Below, one piece after another: positions 26,338 to 34,315 of a stretch of DNA of 34,556 nt (the stretch's first letter is position 1; each line of letters starts with the position of its first letter). The DNA is from Saprospiraceae bacterium (GTDB lineage Bacteria > Bacteroidota > Bacteroidia > Chitinophagales > Saprospiraceae): the NCBI GenBank assembly GCA_020628475.1, contig JAHDFB010000016.1, positions 23,554-58,109 on the forward strand, given 5' to 3'. Made by a program: the position numbers and the translations under genes. Below the pieces are notes generated by a model. That model did no database searches, was not told where the DNA came from, and saw only the letters and a list, made by a program, of their open reading frames with translations.

Positions 26338-27372
26338 ATGCGCGCTTCATTTTTATCTTATCTATTTTCTTGTCTTTTAGCTTTACTCCTGTTTTCAACA
26401 GGCCTAACTGCCCAAGATAAATTAACCATCGTATCCTCAGCCTCCATGTTTTCGGACATGGCCTCCAATCTAATTACCGATGATTTTGAGATCAAAACCA
26501 TTGTTCCAATCGGAGGAGATCCACATAAATACCGAGCAAAACCGAGCGATGCCAGAATGGTACAAACTGCCGATTTAGTGCTCGTCAATGGACTCACTTT
26601 CGAAGGATGGATCCGAGAACTAATCGCCAATTCTGGTACCAAAGCCAAAGTGATAACACTGACCGAAGGAATCGAACCGATTTCCTCTATGGAATATGAA
26701 AACTCTTCCGATCCGCATGCCTGGATGAATGTTTCACACGCACGTCAGTATATTAAGAACATATACGAAGCATTGATCGCATTGAAACCCGATCAATCGA
26801 AAGCCCTTCAAGAAAAATATGAGACTTACCGACAAGAATTGACCAAATTGGATCAAGATATCCAAAATGAAATCAATAAAATTCCAGAAAATCAACGGAT
26901 TCTTATTACTTCACATGATGCCTTCCAATATTATGGTCAACGCTATGGTTTGCATCTCGAAGCCATTATGGGCATTTCCACAGAGGCAGAGGCTCAAACC
27001 TCCGACATCATGCGCGTTTCGAAAGCGATTAAAAAGAATAAAGTACCAGCTATCTTTATTGAAAGTACGATCAATCCAAAAATGCTCCAACAAATCGCCA
27101 AAGACAACAAGGTAGAAATCGGAGGAGAGTTGTACGCAGATTCACTGGGAGATGCCGACAGTGAAGGAGCTAGCTATACCAAAATGATGTGGCACAATAC
27201 CAAAACCATTGCCGATGCCTTAAGTAAAGCGCCAGCGCAAGAAGAAAAAGAAGAAGCCAAAGAATTACCAAGTCTTACGGATGGACTAAGCAATCCCATG
27301 AAAATTATTATTGGAATCGTATTGTTACTGACCGTCTTGACGGTAATTGTTTCTAAAATAAAACGTTCATGA
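26338..27372 (+). CDS. Metal ABC transporter substrate-binding protein with C-terminal anchor
   Basis: A 344-aa cluster A-I (ZnuA/MntC/PsaA-like) binding protein. It has a signal peptide (about 1-25), and the likely metal ligands are His63 (GGDPHKY), His127 (DPHAWM), Glu242 (FIESTI) and Asp268 (YADSLGD), the His-His-Glu-Asp set of Mn/Zn binders. The His-rich loop of many zinc-specific ZnuA proteins is absent, which leans toward manganese. Unusually, it ends in an acidic linker and a transmembrane helix (NPMKIIIGIVLLLTVLTVIV, about 321-340) followed by basic residues, so it is membrane-anchored at the C-terminus rather than by a lipid. The gene is 3 nt after mntR and overlaps the ATPase by 4 nt. 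Confidence 0.9.
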   Translation: MRASFLSYLFSCLLALLLFSTGLTAQDKLTIVSSASMFSDMASNLITDDFEIKTIVPIGGDPHKYRAKPSDARMVQTADLVLVNGLTFEGWIRELIANSGTKAKVITLTEGIEPISSMEYENSSDPHAWMNVSHARQYIKNIYEALIALKPDQSKALQEKYETYRQELTKLDQDIQNEINKIPENQRILITSHDAFQYYGQRYGLHLEAIMGISTEAEAQTSDIMRVSKAIKKNKVPAIFIESTINPKMLQQIAKDNKVEIGGELYADSLGDADSEGASYTKMMWHNTKTIADALSKAPAQEEKEEAKELPSLTDGLSNPMKIIIGIVLLLTVLTVIVSKIKRS

Positions 27373-28124
27373 GTCCTTATCACAGCGCATTTCCCATCAG
27401 TGTCAAAGGTTTGAGTGTATCCTACGATCGAAAACGAGTCTTGACCAACATTTTCCTGGAGCTCAAAGCCGGCACCATTTGCGGGGTCGTCGGTCCAAAT
27501 GGCGCGGGAAAATCAACGCTTTTCAAAGCCATCTTAGATCTCATTGATATCAATACTGGCAATATCAAAATACATGGGCAGGATATTGATGAAGTCCGTG
27601 CTCGAATCGCGTATGTTCCACAGAAAGATGATGTAGATTGGACCTTTCCGGCAACGGTACAAGATATTGTCCTAATGGGTCGATATCCCCACAAGAAGAT
27701 CTTCCAATCGCTCAATAAAGACGATTACCGCATGGCCGAACAAGCCATGAAAGATCTCGCCATTGAAGATTTGAAAGATCGTCAGATTGGACAATTATCC
27801 GGCGGACAACAACAGCGGGTATTTATAGCAAGAGCACTAGCTCAAGAAGCTGACATCTTCTTACTCGATGAGCCCTTTGTAGGAGTGGATATGCTGACCG
27901 AAGAAAAAATAATCGCCTTACTACAACGATTGCGCAGTGAGGGTAAAACCACCTTGGTCGTGCACCATGATTTGTCTACCGTACATGAATACTTCGATCA
28001 TGTCATTTTACTCAATCAACGACTGGTCGCTTACGGAGCAACCAACACGACATTTACGGAGGAAAATGTAAGCCGTACCTATGGTGCACAACTCAATATT
28101 CTGCATAAAACAGCATGGAATTAG
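27369..28124 (+). CDS. Metal ABC transporter ATP-binding protein (ZnuC/MntB-like)
   Basis: A 251-aa ABC ATPase. Walker A GPNGAGKST (about 43-51), Q-loop in VPQKDDVDW, signature LSGGQQQR (about 145-152), Walker B DIFLLDEPF with the catalytic Glu, and the H-loop in VVHHD are all intact. The sequence follows the manganese/zinc-uptake (MntB/ZnuC) subfamily. It starts inside the binding-protein gene (ATGA overlap). The usual next gene, an ABC-3 family permease, is not present; a new promoter and a flippase gene follow instead. Confidence 0.92.
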   Translation: MSPYHSAFPISVKGLSVSYDRKRVLTNIFLELKAGTICGVVGPNGAGKSTLFKAILDLIDINTGNIKIHGQDIDEVRARIAYVPQKDDVDWTFPATVQDIVLMGRYPHKKIFQSLNKDDYRMAEQAMKDLAIEDLKDRQIGQLSGGQQQRVFIARALAQEADIFLLDEPFVGVDMLTEEKIIALLQRLRSEGKTTLVVHHDLSTVHEYFDHVILLNQRLVAYGATNTTFTEENVSRTYGAQLNILHKTAWN

Positions 28125-28137
28125 AAGTCATTTTACC

Positions 28138-28151
28138 ATCAATCGATTGAT
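28138..28151. repeat. Perfect 14-nt palindrome upstream of the flippase promoter
   Basis: ATCAATCGATTGAT is a perfect palindrome 26 nt upstream of the -7 box at 28178. It could be a regulator site for the flippase gene. Alternatively it is a chance palindrome in AT-rich sequence. Confidence 0.3.
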
Positions 28152-28177
28152 TAGGGGACTTTAAATTACAGCTATCT

Positions 28178-28185
28178 TATATTTG
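28178..28185 (+). promoter_or_regulatory. Bacteroidota -7 box of the flippase gene
   Basis: TATATTTG matches TAnnTTTG exactly and ends 19 nt before the GTG start at 28205. A clear -33 TTG at the usual spacing is not evident. Its presence suggests that the flippase is not merely read through from the metal operon. Confidence 0.55.
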
Positions 28186-28204
28186 TCATGAATTTCGATA
28201 CATA

Positions 28205-29692
28205 GTGGGAGTAATAAAACGTCAAGGAATAAAAAACCTTATTGTACAATATGCCGGAATGATCCTGGGATTTGCCAGTGTCATTTTCATCTACCCTATG
28301 GCGAAAGAACAATACGGATTATACCGAGTTCTATACGATGCATCCTCCGTTTTAAGCCCGATCATCTTACTCGGAATATCCATGGTTTGTGTCAAATTCT
28401 TTCCGGAATTTTCCAAAAAATCAACGGCAGCCTCTGGTTTTTTCAGTCTCAATGTGCTCACGATCACCGCAGGAACACTCCTGTTTATACTGTTATTCTT
28501 TCCGATCAGAGAGTATATTCTTTATCCGCTGTATGAAGATTCAGAATCCATCGATCTATTCAGGCAATTCTCGATCTATGTGATTCCCATAACTATCGCT
28601 GTCGCCCTCTTGCGTTTTGTGACAAAATATACCTCCAACTTTCAACGAGTGGCCGTTCCTGTCATATTTGATCAGCTATTTATCAAGATAAGCCTGCCCA
28701 TATTGGTTCTCTTATTCGTTTTTGAATACATAGGCAATACCAGATTTGTACACGGAGTAAGCCTTACTTTCATAGCGGCTTCCGTATGTGCCGTGATCTA
28801 TTTATTTTCACTCGGCAAAGTATCCTTTGGAAATCCATTTCAAAGAGACATAAAAGATCGATTGCCAGCTATAGCCAATTATGCGGGCTATACCATGCTG
28901 GCGACACTGGGTGTTCACGTGGCATTTCGCATCGATTCGATCATGGTTGGAGGATTTGAAGGCTTCGAAAAAGCCGGGTTCTATGTCATCATTGTGGTCA
29001 TCACTGAAATCATCAGCAAACCTGGAAAAGCCATCATTTCCGTTGCCGGCCCGATCATTGCTAAACATATAAATCGAGACGAATTGGACCAAGTGGACAG
29101 CTTATACAAATCGTCTTCATTAAATCTACTATTATTCGGCTTTTTGATCTTTTTCGGCATCTTATTGACGATATCATATTTATTCGAAATTATGCAAGAC
29201 ACGGAGCCTTCTCAACAAGGAATGATCGTTGCTGTATTGCTCGGTCTCGCTCATATATCTAATATTGCGGTCAGTCTGATCAACGAAATCATCAACTATT
29301 CAAAGTACTTCCGATTCACCATAGTATCCATCCTATTCTTGGCTGTACTTAATATTGGTTTGAATATTTATCTCATTCCCAAATACGGTTTGATCGGTGC
29401 GGCATTAGCTACTTTTTTGAGTATGAGCTTGTCCAATTTGATGAAATTAATCTTTGTATGGATCACCTTCAAAACACAACCATTTTCTAAGGAAACCTTG
29501 ATTCTTATTGCTGTTAGCTCCATTGCTTTCGTACTTGTATGGAACATTCCAGAAGTCCAAAATCCCTTTATCAACATCTTCATAAAGGCATCGATTTTTA
29601 CCATCCTATATGTATCCGTGGTATACCGACTCAAGCTGTCGAAAGACTTCAACGAGCTTCTTAGCTCCGGTTTAAAAAGAATATTTGGCTAA
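28205..29692 (+). CDS. Polysaccharide biosynthesis/flippase (Wzx-like, MOP superfamily)
   Basis: A 495-aa integral membrane protein with about 12-14 hydrophobic segments spread over its length, as in the Wzx/polysaccharide-export flippases of the MOP (MATE-like) superfamily. The N-terminal IKRQGIKNLIVQYAGMILGF and the central GYTMLATLGVHVAFRIDSIM segment follow the family pattern. These proteins flip lipid-linked sugars across the inner membrane. It starts with GTG at 28205, with a -7 box just upstream. No other polysaccharide cluster gene is adjacent. GC-rich non-coding sequence follows. Confidence 0.85.
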   Translation: MGVIKRQGIKNLIVQYAGMILGFASVIFIYPMAKEQYGLYRVLYDASSVLSPIILLGISMVCVKFFPEFSKKSTAASGFFSLNVLTITAGTLLFILLFFPIREYILYPLYEDSESIDLFRQFSIYVIPITIAVALLRFVTKYTSNFQRVAVPVIFDQLFIKISLPILVLLFVFEYIGNTRFVHGVSLTFIAASVCAVIYLFSLGKVSFGNPFQRDIKDRLPAIANYAGYTMLATLGVHVAFRIDSIMVGGFEGFEKAGFYVIIVVITEIISKPGKAIISVAGPIIAKHINRDELDQVDSLYKSSSLNLLLFGFLIFFGILLTISYLFEIMQDTEPSQQGMIVAVLLGLAHISNIAVSLINEIINYSKYFRFTIVSILFLAVLNIGLNIYLIPKYGLIGAALATFLSMSLSNLMKLIFVWITFKTQPFSKETLILIAVSSIAFVLVWNIPEVQNPFINIFIKASIFTILYVSVVYRLKLSKDFNELLSSGLKRIFG

Positions 29693-29747
29693 GTAAGAAG
29701 GCTTCGATCGGTTTCTAAATGATTGGAAATTGATCTTAGATGTCTTT

Positions 29748-29923
29748 GGGCGTCCGAGCCCTATGTCCGTGACTCGTCTATCGACTCGGTCCCCTCCCAC
29801 GCGCAGTATTCTTTACGCTTGTATCGAGAATCTCTTCTGGATCAAAAAAATACTTAATCGACTTTCCTGAAACAACCCTTTGCACGGACTGCTCCTAGGT
29901 CGCATCACTCCCAGCGGTGACGC
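29748..29923. ncRNA. GC-rich foldable element, candidate structured RNA or repeat unit
   Basis: Two blocks of about two-thirds G+C (29751-29804 and 29881-29923) in an otherwise AT-rich genome, with no supported gene. Nested complementarity: GCGTC 29750-29754 with GACGC 29919-29923; GAGC 29756-29759 with GCTC 29891-29894; GTCCGTG 29765-29771 with CACGGAC 29883-29889; and a local hairpin 29899-29903 with 29914-29918 closing the junction. This resembles a branched RNA of about 175 nt. The strand is undecided: on plus it would be the 3' side of the flippase transcript. I do not recognise it as 6S, tmRNA, RNase P or SRP RNA. Confidence 0.35.
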
Positions 29924-29960
29924 AAAAAAAAACAGGCACATCCCCCCAAGATGTGCCTGT
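29924..29960 (-). terminator. Terminator for minus-strand transcription
   Basis: An 11-bp perfect stem (29932-29942 with 29950-29960), loop CCCCCAA, is flanked by nine A on the plus strand (29924-29932). Read on the minus strand it is a stem followed by T9, a strong intrinsic terminator. It would end the transcript of the secreted-protein gene at 30031-30439. Confidence 0.85.
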
Positions 29961-30030
29961 GCGTAGATACTAATAAAAAACCTTATTATTAATACAAACC
30001 CCCTAAATCTTTCATTTCATATAACGTCTA

Positions 30031-30439
30031 TTAGACAGGCAGGAAGCCTACGACTTTGAAATCTACGATGATCTTACTACCCTTAATTAAATCACCGTTG
30101 TATACTTGTCGTTGTCTATTAATTATTTCTTTGTACTTAATGAACCACTCTAAAATCTAGGTAGCCTGCTTTTTTACTATAGATGCAGCTCTCCAACAAC
30201 AGAGGAGAGCTACAATCTATGTAATCGTACTCCTCAAACCTTTCAGGAACGTTTGTTTGAAGAGACTGATCAGCCCCATTAAGTAGTATATGCTTTTTCT
30301 TTACTCGATCGTTCAAAATCTCAGTATGGACTTGTTGGCTTTCTTTAATCTCGGGTAGAGAAGTATTTCCATTCCATTTTTCCACATGAATGCTTAATAA
30401 AACAACAAAGGCCAACACATGAGAACTAAGAACTTTCAT
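30031..30439 (-). pseudogene. Small secreted protein, probably frameshifted
   Basis: The intact frame from ATG 30439 to the stop at 30137 encodes 100 aa: a signal peptide (MKVLSSHVLAFVVLLSIHV) and an unrecognised polar region with three cysteines or fewer. Close to its end another frame on the same strand becomes open (30156-30034) with no start codon. It reads as plausible protein (for example YNGDLIKGSKIIVDFKVVGF, then LPV and stop at 30031-30033). A single-base indel near 30140-30156 would fuse the two into a product of about 135-140 aa. The terminator at 29924-29960 fits the longer version. I do not recognise the family. If there is no indel, the gene is simply 30137-30439. Confidence 0.5.
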
Positions 30440-30567
30440 AATAGTTAATTTTATTTCGTACACCTCAAATATGATAGGACAAGAAAGCTTTGGAATTCCA
30501 TTTTCTTTTTTTGGTAGAAATTCTTCGTATTTTGGTTGATAATTGTTCTAATAAGCTATTTCGTTAT

Positions 30568-31107
30568 ATGAAAGGAATTGTATTTACTGAATTTATGGAA
30601 ATGGTCGAATCACAATTTGGTTATGCCATGGTAGATCAAATCATTGAAGACTCTAAATTACCTTCAGGGGGTATTTACACCTCTATTGGCACCTATGATC
30701 ATTCTGAAATCGTCGCGCTGTTGATGAATTTATCCAAACGAACGGAAATCGAACCGCCGGTATTACTTAAAGCTTTCGGAAAATATCTATTTGATACCTT
30801 TTTAAAAACCTATCCACACTTTTTTGAGGAGGCCAATAATTCCATCGATTTCCTACAATCCATAGATAATTATATACATGTAGAAGTTTTAAAGCTCTAT
30901 CCAGATGCTAAGCTACCTACCTTTACGACAGATGTCCAAGATGATGGTAGTCTTGTGATGACCTATTTTAGTGAGCGTAAAATGTCCGCATTGGCCGAAG
31001 GGCTTATCGAAAAATCCATTGCACATTATCAAGACCCCATGTCAATGACAAAAGAGCTCTTGGAAGAAGATGGAAGTGTGGTCAAATTCGTCATTAAATC
31101 CAATTAA
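30568..31107 (+). CDS. H-NOX (heme NO-binding, HNOB) sensor protein
   Basis: A 179-aa stand-alone H-NOX domain that binds heme and senses nitric oxide. Residues from ATG 30568: proximal heme ligand His104 in YIHVEVLKLYPDAKLP, Pro117, and the heme-propionate clamp Tyr133-x-Ser135-x-Arg137 (YFSER). These match Thermoanaerobacter H-NOX His102, Pro115, Tyr131/Ser133/Arg135 at a constant offset of two. The O2-stabilising distal Tyr140 would fall at Leu142, so I infer an NO-selective, O2-excluding pocket. The ATG at 30490 is in frame but adds a non-homologous 26-residue extension, so it is rejected. The stop is 1 nt before the kinase ATG. Confidence 0.93.
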   Translation: MKGIVFTEFMEMVESQFGYAMVDQIIEDSKLPSGGIYTSIGTYDHSEIVALLMNLSKRTEIEPPVLLKAFGKYLFDTFLKTYPHFFEEANNSIDFLQSIDNYIHVEVLKLYPDAKLPTFTTDVQDDGSLVMTYFSERKMSALAEGLIEKSIAHYQDPMSMTKELLEEDGSVVKFVIKSN

Positions 31108-31108
31108 T

Positions 31109-33610
31109 ATGGATGAATTAGCCTTGCTAAAAAGGAAACTAGAACGAGAACGACTAGCTCGAAAACAAGCGGAGAATATATTAGAATCAAAAGCATTGGA
31201 ACTTTTCAATGCCAACGAATCTCTCCAAAAACTAAATCAAAATCTTGAGCTACAGATAGAATCGCGCACCAAATCGCTTGCTGCTAGTGAACAACGTTAT
31301 AGAATGTTGGTCGAACAGGCAAAAGACCTGATTTATAACATCGACAAAGAGGGATATTTTCTCTACGTCAATTCGATCGGGATTCAACAATTCGGTTACG
31401 CAGACGAAGATATTATCGGCAAACGATTTTTAGATTTCATGCCGGAAGAAGATCACTCAACAGCAGTCCAGTACTACGAACAATTCAAAGATTCTTCAGA
31501 ATCTACCGACTATCATGAATATAGAGTCAAATCAGCGGACGGACGTATATTCTGGTTGGGGCAAAATGTAACAAAAGTCTTTACGGAAGAAGGCGATTAT
31601 TTCTTTACAGCCGTAGCCAGAGATATTACCAAACGTAAAATGGCAGAATTTGCCTTGGAACAAGCTCAGCTTTCCTTACGTAAAAGCGAAATCAAATACC
31701 GCAGTATCATTGAAAATATGGAATTAGGATTGATGGAAGTTAATACGGATGGTACCATACTGCGCATATACGATCGCTTCAATCAAATGCTAGGCTATAC
31801 TGGCGATGAACTTGTCGGTAAAAATGCCAATGAAATACTCTTGGTCAAAGGCTTTGAAAAAGTACTGGAACAACAGGATTCTAATCGTCTTAAAGGAGAA
31901 ACCGGTGTCTACGAAGTAAAACTACATAAGAAGGATGGCTCTGAAATCTGGGTTTTAATCAGTGGCGCACCCTTTTATGATGAACATGGCCAAGTAACCG
32001 GATCCATAGGCGTTCATTACAACATTACCGATCGCAAAGAGTTACAGGCTGAATTAGAAATTGCCAAACGAAAAGCTGTTAGGGCACAACAAGCCGAAAA
32101 AGCATTTCTGGCAAATATGAGCCATGAGATTCGTACGCCATTGAATGCAATTATTGGCATGAGCCATTTGTTACAGGATACACCATTAAACCCTGAACAA
32201 AAAGATTATCTAGAAGTACTTTCTAGTTCGACGCATTTACTGAAATCTTTGATTTCCGATATATTGGACATCTCCAAGATTGATGCTGGATCTTTAGATG
32301 TACAGATGAAAGCCTTCCAACTTAAGGTACTCGCAGAGAAATTGATATCGATTTTCAAATCACAAAATGATAATAGCTCAGTCCAGTATATCCTAGACTA
32401 TGATGATAAAATCCATCACAGTTTAATTTCTGACCATCAACTCATCAATCAAGTACTATTAAACTTATTGAGTAACGCTTCTAAATTTACCAATGAAGGT
32501 TCCATCACTTTAAGCATACAAAAAGTAGCTAACAATACGGAAAATCATCAAACGATTCGATTTTCCATCATCGATACGGGTATAGGGATTTCAGAAGAAG
32601 ATTGTCGATTGATCTTTGAAGAATTCAAACAAGCCAATGCTACCATACGAGCAAAATACGGAGGAACTGGCCTCGGTCTAACCATTTCCAACCAGCTTGT
32701 CAAATTGCTCGGTGGATCTTTACAAGTCCAATCCAAGGAACAACAAGGTTCTACTTTTTCCTTTGATTTAACACTAGAAACTTCCACAGAAACAGTCCCA
32801 GTACTTAGTGTCAATCAACCGCTCAAAGCAAAGGATGGACATCAAGAGCATTCTATACTGATTGTAGAAGACAACGCCATGAATTTAAAATACATTAGTT
32901 CACTCTTAAACAAGTGGAATCTATCTTATGAAATCTGCGAAAACGGTAAAGAGGCCTTTGACAAAGCCATGAAACAACCCTTTGATATCATTTTCATGGA
33001 TTTGCAAATGCCCATCATGGACGGATTCGAAGCCACACAATGTATTCGAAGTGAAAGCAAGTTAAATAAAAACACACCGATCATCGCATTGACTGCTTCT
33101 ACCTTTCTTAGCAAGAAAAGATTAGCCTTAAAAGCAGGTATGTCTGACTTTCTATCTAAACCTTTTACGCCCGACCAATTATCGGGTATTATTGATCAAT
33201 ACCTCTATCGACAAGAAGCTACTCCAGTCCAACAAAAAATATTTCATTTCTCAGAAAACTTGGATCAAAACTATCTCAATCAAGCCTATGGTCAAGATTT
33301 AGAATATGCTTTGGATATGTTTCAAACGTTCATGGAAATCATAGAAGACGAAATGATTCTGATATCCGACACCATAGAGAAGTCGGAGAAAGAAGCCATT
33401 AAAAAGTCCCTTCACCGAATGAAGCCCACTTTCAAAATGGTCGGATTGAGCAACATATTCAACAATATCGAACAACTTGAACAAGATATTGAGAATCAAT
33501 CCTCTCAAGAAATCAAGCAGTGGTTTACACAGTTTAAACAAACATTGCAAACGCAGTTACCATTCATTGAACAAGAAATAAAACACATACAATCATGGCT
33601 GAACAATTAA
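31109..33610 (+). CDS. H-NOX-associated hybrid histidine kinase (PAS-PAS-HisKA-HATPase-REC-HPt)
   Basis: An 833-aa soluble hybrid kinase without membrane segments. Order: coiled coil (about 1-70; LKRKLERERLARKQAENILE), PAS1 (about 70-190), PAS2 (about 200-315), HisKA with His339 (MSHEIRTPLNAIIG), HATPase (N box NLLSNASKF, DTGIGI, GGTGLGL; about 440-560), REC with Asp631 (FMDLQMPIMDG; about 585-705), and a C-terminal HPt with His769 (LHRMKPTFKMVGL; about 725-833). In known H-NOX systems the NO-bound sensor controls the cognate kinase. The N-terminal coiled coil is the probable contact (inference). The ATG at 31109 follows the H-NOX stop by 1 nt, and the end overlaps the LytTR gene by 16 nt. 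Confidence 0.95.
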   Translation: MDELALLKRKLERERLARKQAENILESKALELFNANESLQKLNQNLELQIESRTKSLAASEQRYRMLVEQAKDLIYNIDKEGYFLYVNSIGIQQFGYADEDIIGKRFLDFMPEEDHSTAVQYYEQFKDSSESTDYHEYRVKSADGRIFWLGQNVTKVFTEEGDYFFTAVARDITKRKMAEFALEQAQLSLRKSEIKYRSIIENMELGLMEVNTDGTILRIYDRFNQMLGYTGDELVGKNANEILLVKGFEKVLEQQDSNRLKGETGVYEVKLHKKDGSEIWVLISGAPFYDEHGQVTGSIGVHYNITDRKELQAELEIAKRKAVRAQQAEKAFLANMSHEIRTPLNAIIGMSHLLQDTPLNPEQKDYLEVLSSSTHLLKSLISDILDISKIDAGSLDVQMKAFQLKVLAEKLISIFKSQNDNSSVQYILDYDDKIHHSLISDHQLINQVLLNLLSNASKFTNEGSITLSIQKVANNTENHQTIRFSIIDTGIGISEEDCRLIFEEFKQANATIRAKYGGTGLGLTISNQLVKLLGGSLQVQSKEQQGSTFSFDLTLETSTETVPVLSVNQPLKAKDGHQEHSILIVEDNAMNLKYISSLLNKWNLSYEICENGKEAFDKAMKQPFDIIFMDLQMPIMDGFEATQCIRSESKLNKNTPIIALTASTFLSKKRLALKAGMSDFLSKPFTPDQLSGIIDQYLYRQEATPVQQKIFHFSENLDQNYLNQAYGQDLEYALDMFQTFMEIIEDEMILISDTIEKSEKEAIKKSLHRMKPTFKMVGLSNIFNNIEQLEQDIENQSSQEIKQWFTQFKQTLQTQLPFIEQEIKHIQSWLNN

Positions 33611-34299
33611 AATGTCTCATTGTCGAAGACGAAATCATGGCGCTTAAATCGCTCAGCAAACTCTGCGAGAAAATGGATCGACTACAGTTGATGTATGCCT
33701 TTAATAATGCCGATGAAGCGCTCCAATCCATGGAAGAAGAATCGATTGATTTGATTTTTCTAGACATAGAATTACCCGGTATCTCTGGAATTGAAATGCT
33801 GGAGAAAATGAGCTACACACCGCAGATTATATTCACCACAGGAAATAAAGATTATGCTTTCGAAGCGTATGAATACGATGTAACCGATTTTCTTAAAAAA
33901 CCGATCACGCAGGGGCGTTTTCAAAAAGCCGTTGAAAAAGCATTTCGTAAACAGGACCAACTCAATGCAATAGCTACCGCCAGTGCTCGGAATGAAATCT
34001 ATATTCGATCCGAAGGTAAATATATTCGGATTCCTTATGACGATATTCTTTATTTCGAAAATTATGGAGATTACATCAAGGTCATCACACATCAAGGCAA
34101 TCATATCATCCATGGCAGCATGAAATCCATCGATGCTCGAATACAGCATCCTCGCTTTTTAAAGGTACATCGCTCATATATCATCAATTTGGATAAGATC
34201 GTGGACATCGAAGATAATACCATCGTCATTGAAAAATCAGTGATCCCTATAAGCAGAGCCTATCGCCCCATATTGATGCAAACCATCAATATATTATAA
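33595..34299 (+). CDS. LytTR-family response regulator
   Basis: A 234-aa response regulator: N-terminal receiver (about 5-125) with phosphoacceptor Asp57 in LIFLDIELPG, acidic pair Glu11/Asp12, the switch Thr in IIFTTGNKD and the Lys in FLKKPI; then a LytTR DNA-binding domain (about 132-232; IYIRSEGKYIRIPYDDILYFEN, HRSYIINLDKIVDIE). It is a transcription factor. It starts inside the kinase gene (16-nt overlap), so it is produced with the kinase and is its most likely final phosphoacceptor. Targets are unknown. Confidence 0.95.
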   Translation: MAEQLKCLIVEDEIMALKSLSKLCEKMDRLQLMYAFNNADEALQSMEEESIDLIFLDIELPGISGIEMLEKMSYTPQIIFTTGNKDYAFEAYEYDVTDFLKKPITQGRFQKAVEKAFRKQDQLNAIATASARNEIYIRSEGKYIRIPYDDILYFENYGDYIKVITHQGNHIIHGSMKSIDARIQHPRFLKVHRSYIINLDKIVDIEDNTIVIEKSVIPISRAYRPILMQTINIL

Positions 34300-34315
34300 C
34301 ATTAAAAACCCTTGA

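Noticed and set aside
29717-29860. 44-codon plus-strand frame through the GC-rich element
   Set aside because: Composition and the nested inverted repeats explain the sequence better than coding, and there is no ATG start.
29748-29923. Assignment of the GC-rich element to 6S, RNase P, SRP or tmRNA
   Set aside because: None of the hallmark sequences (such as the RNase P GGAAAGTCC core or the tmRNA tRNA-like ends) are present.
30490-30567. N-terminal extension of the H-NOX gene from ATG 30490
   Set aside because: H-NOX proteins begin with the MKGIVF-like strand, which starts at 30568; the extension has no family similarity.
31070-31108. Kinase start at ATG 31070 inside the H-NOX gene
   Set aside because: The ATG at 31109, 1 nt after the H-NOX stop, directly precedes the conserved coiled coil and is simpler.
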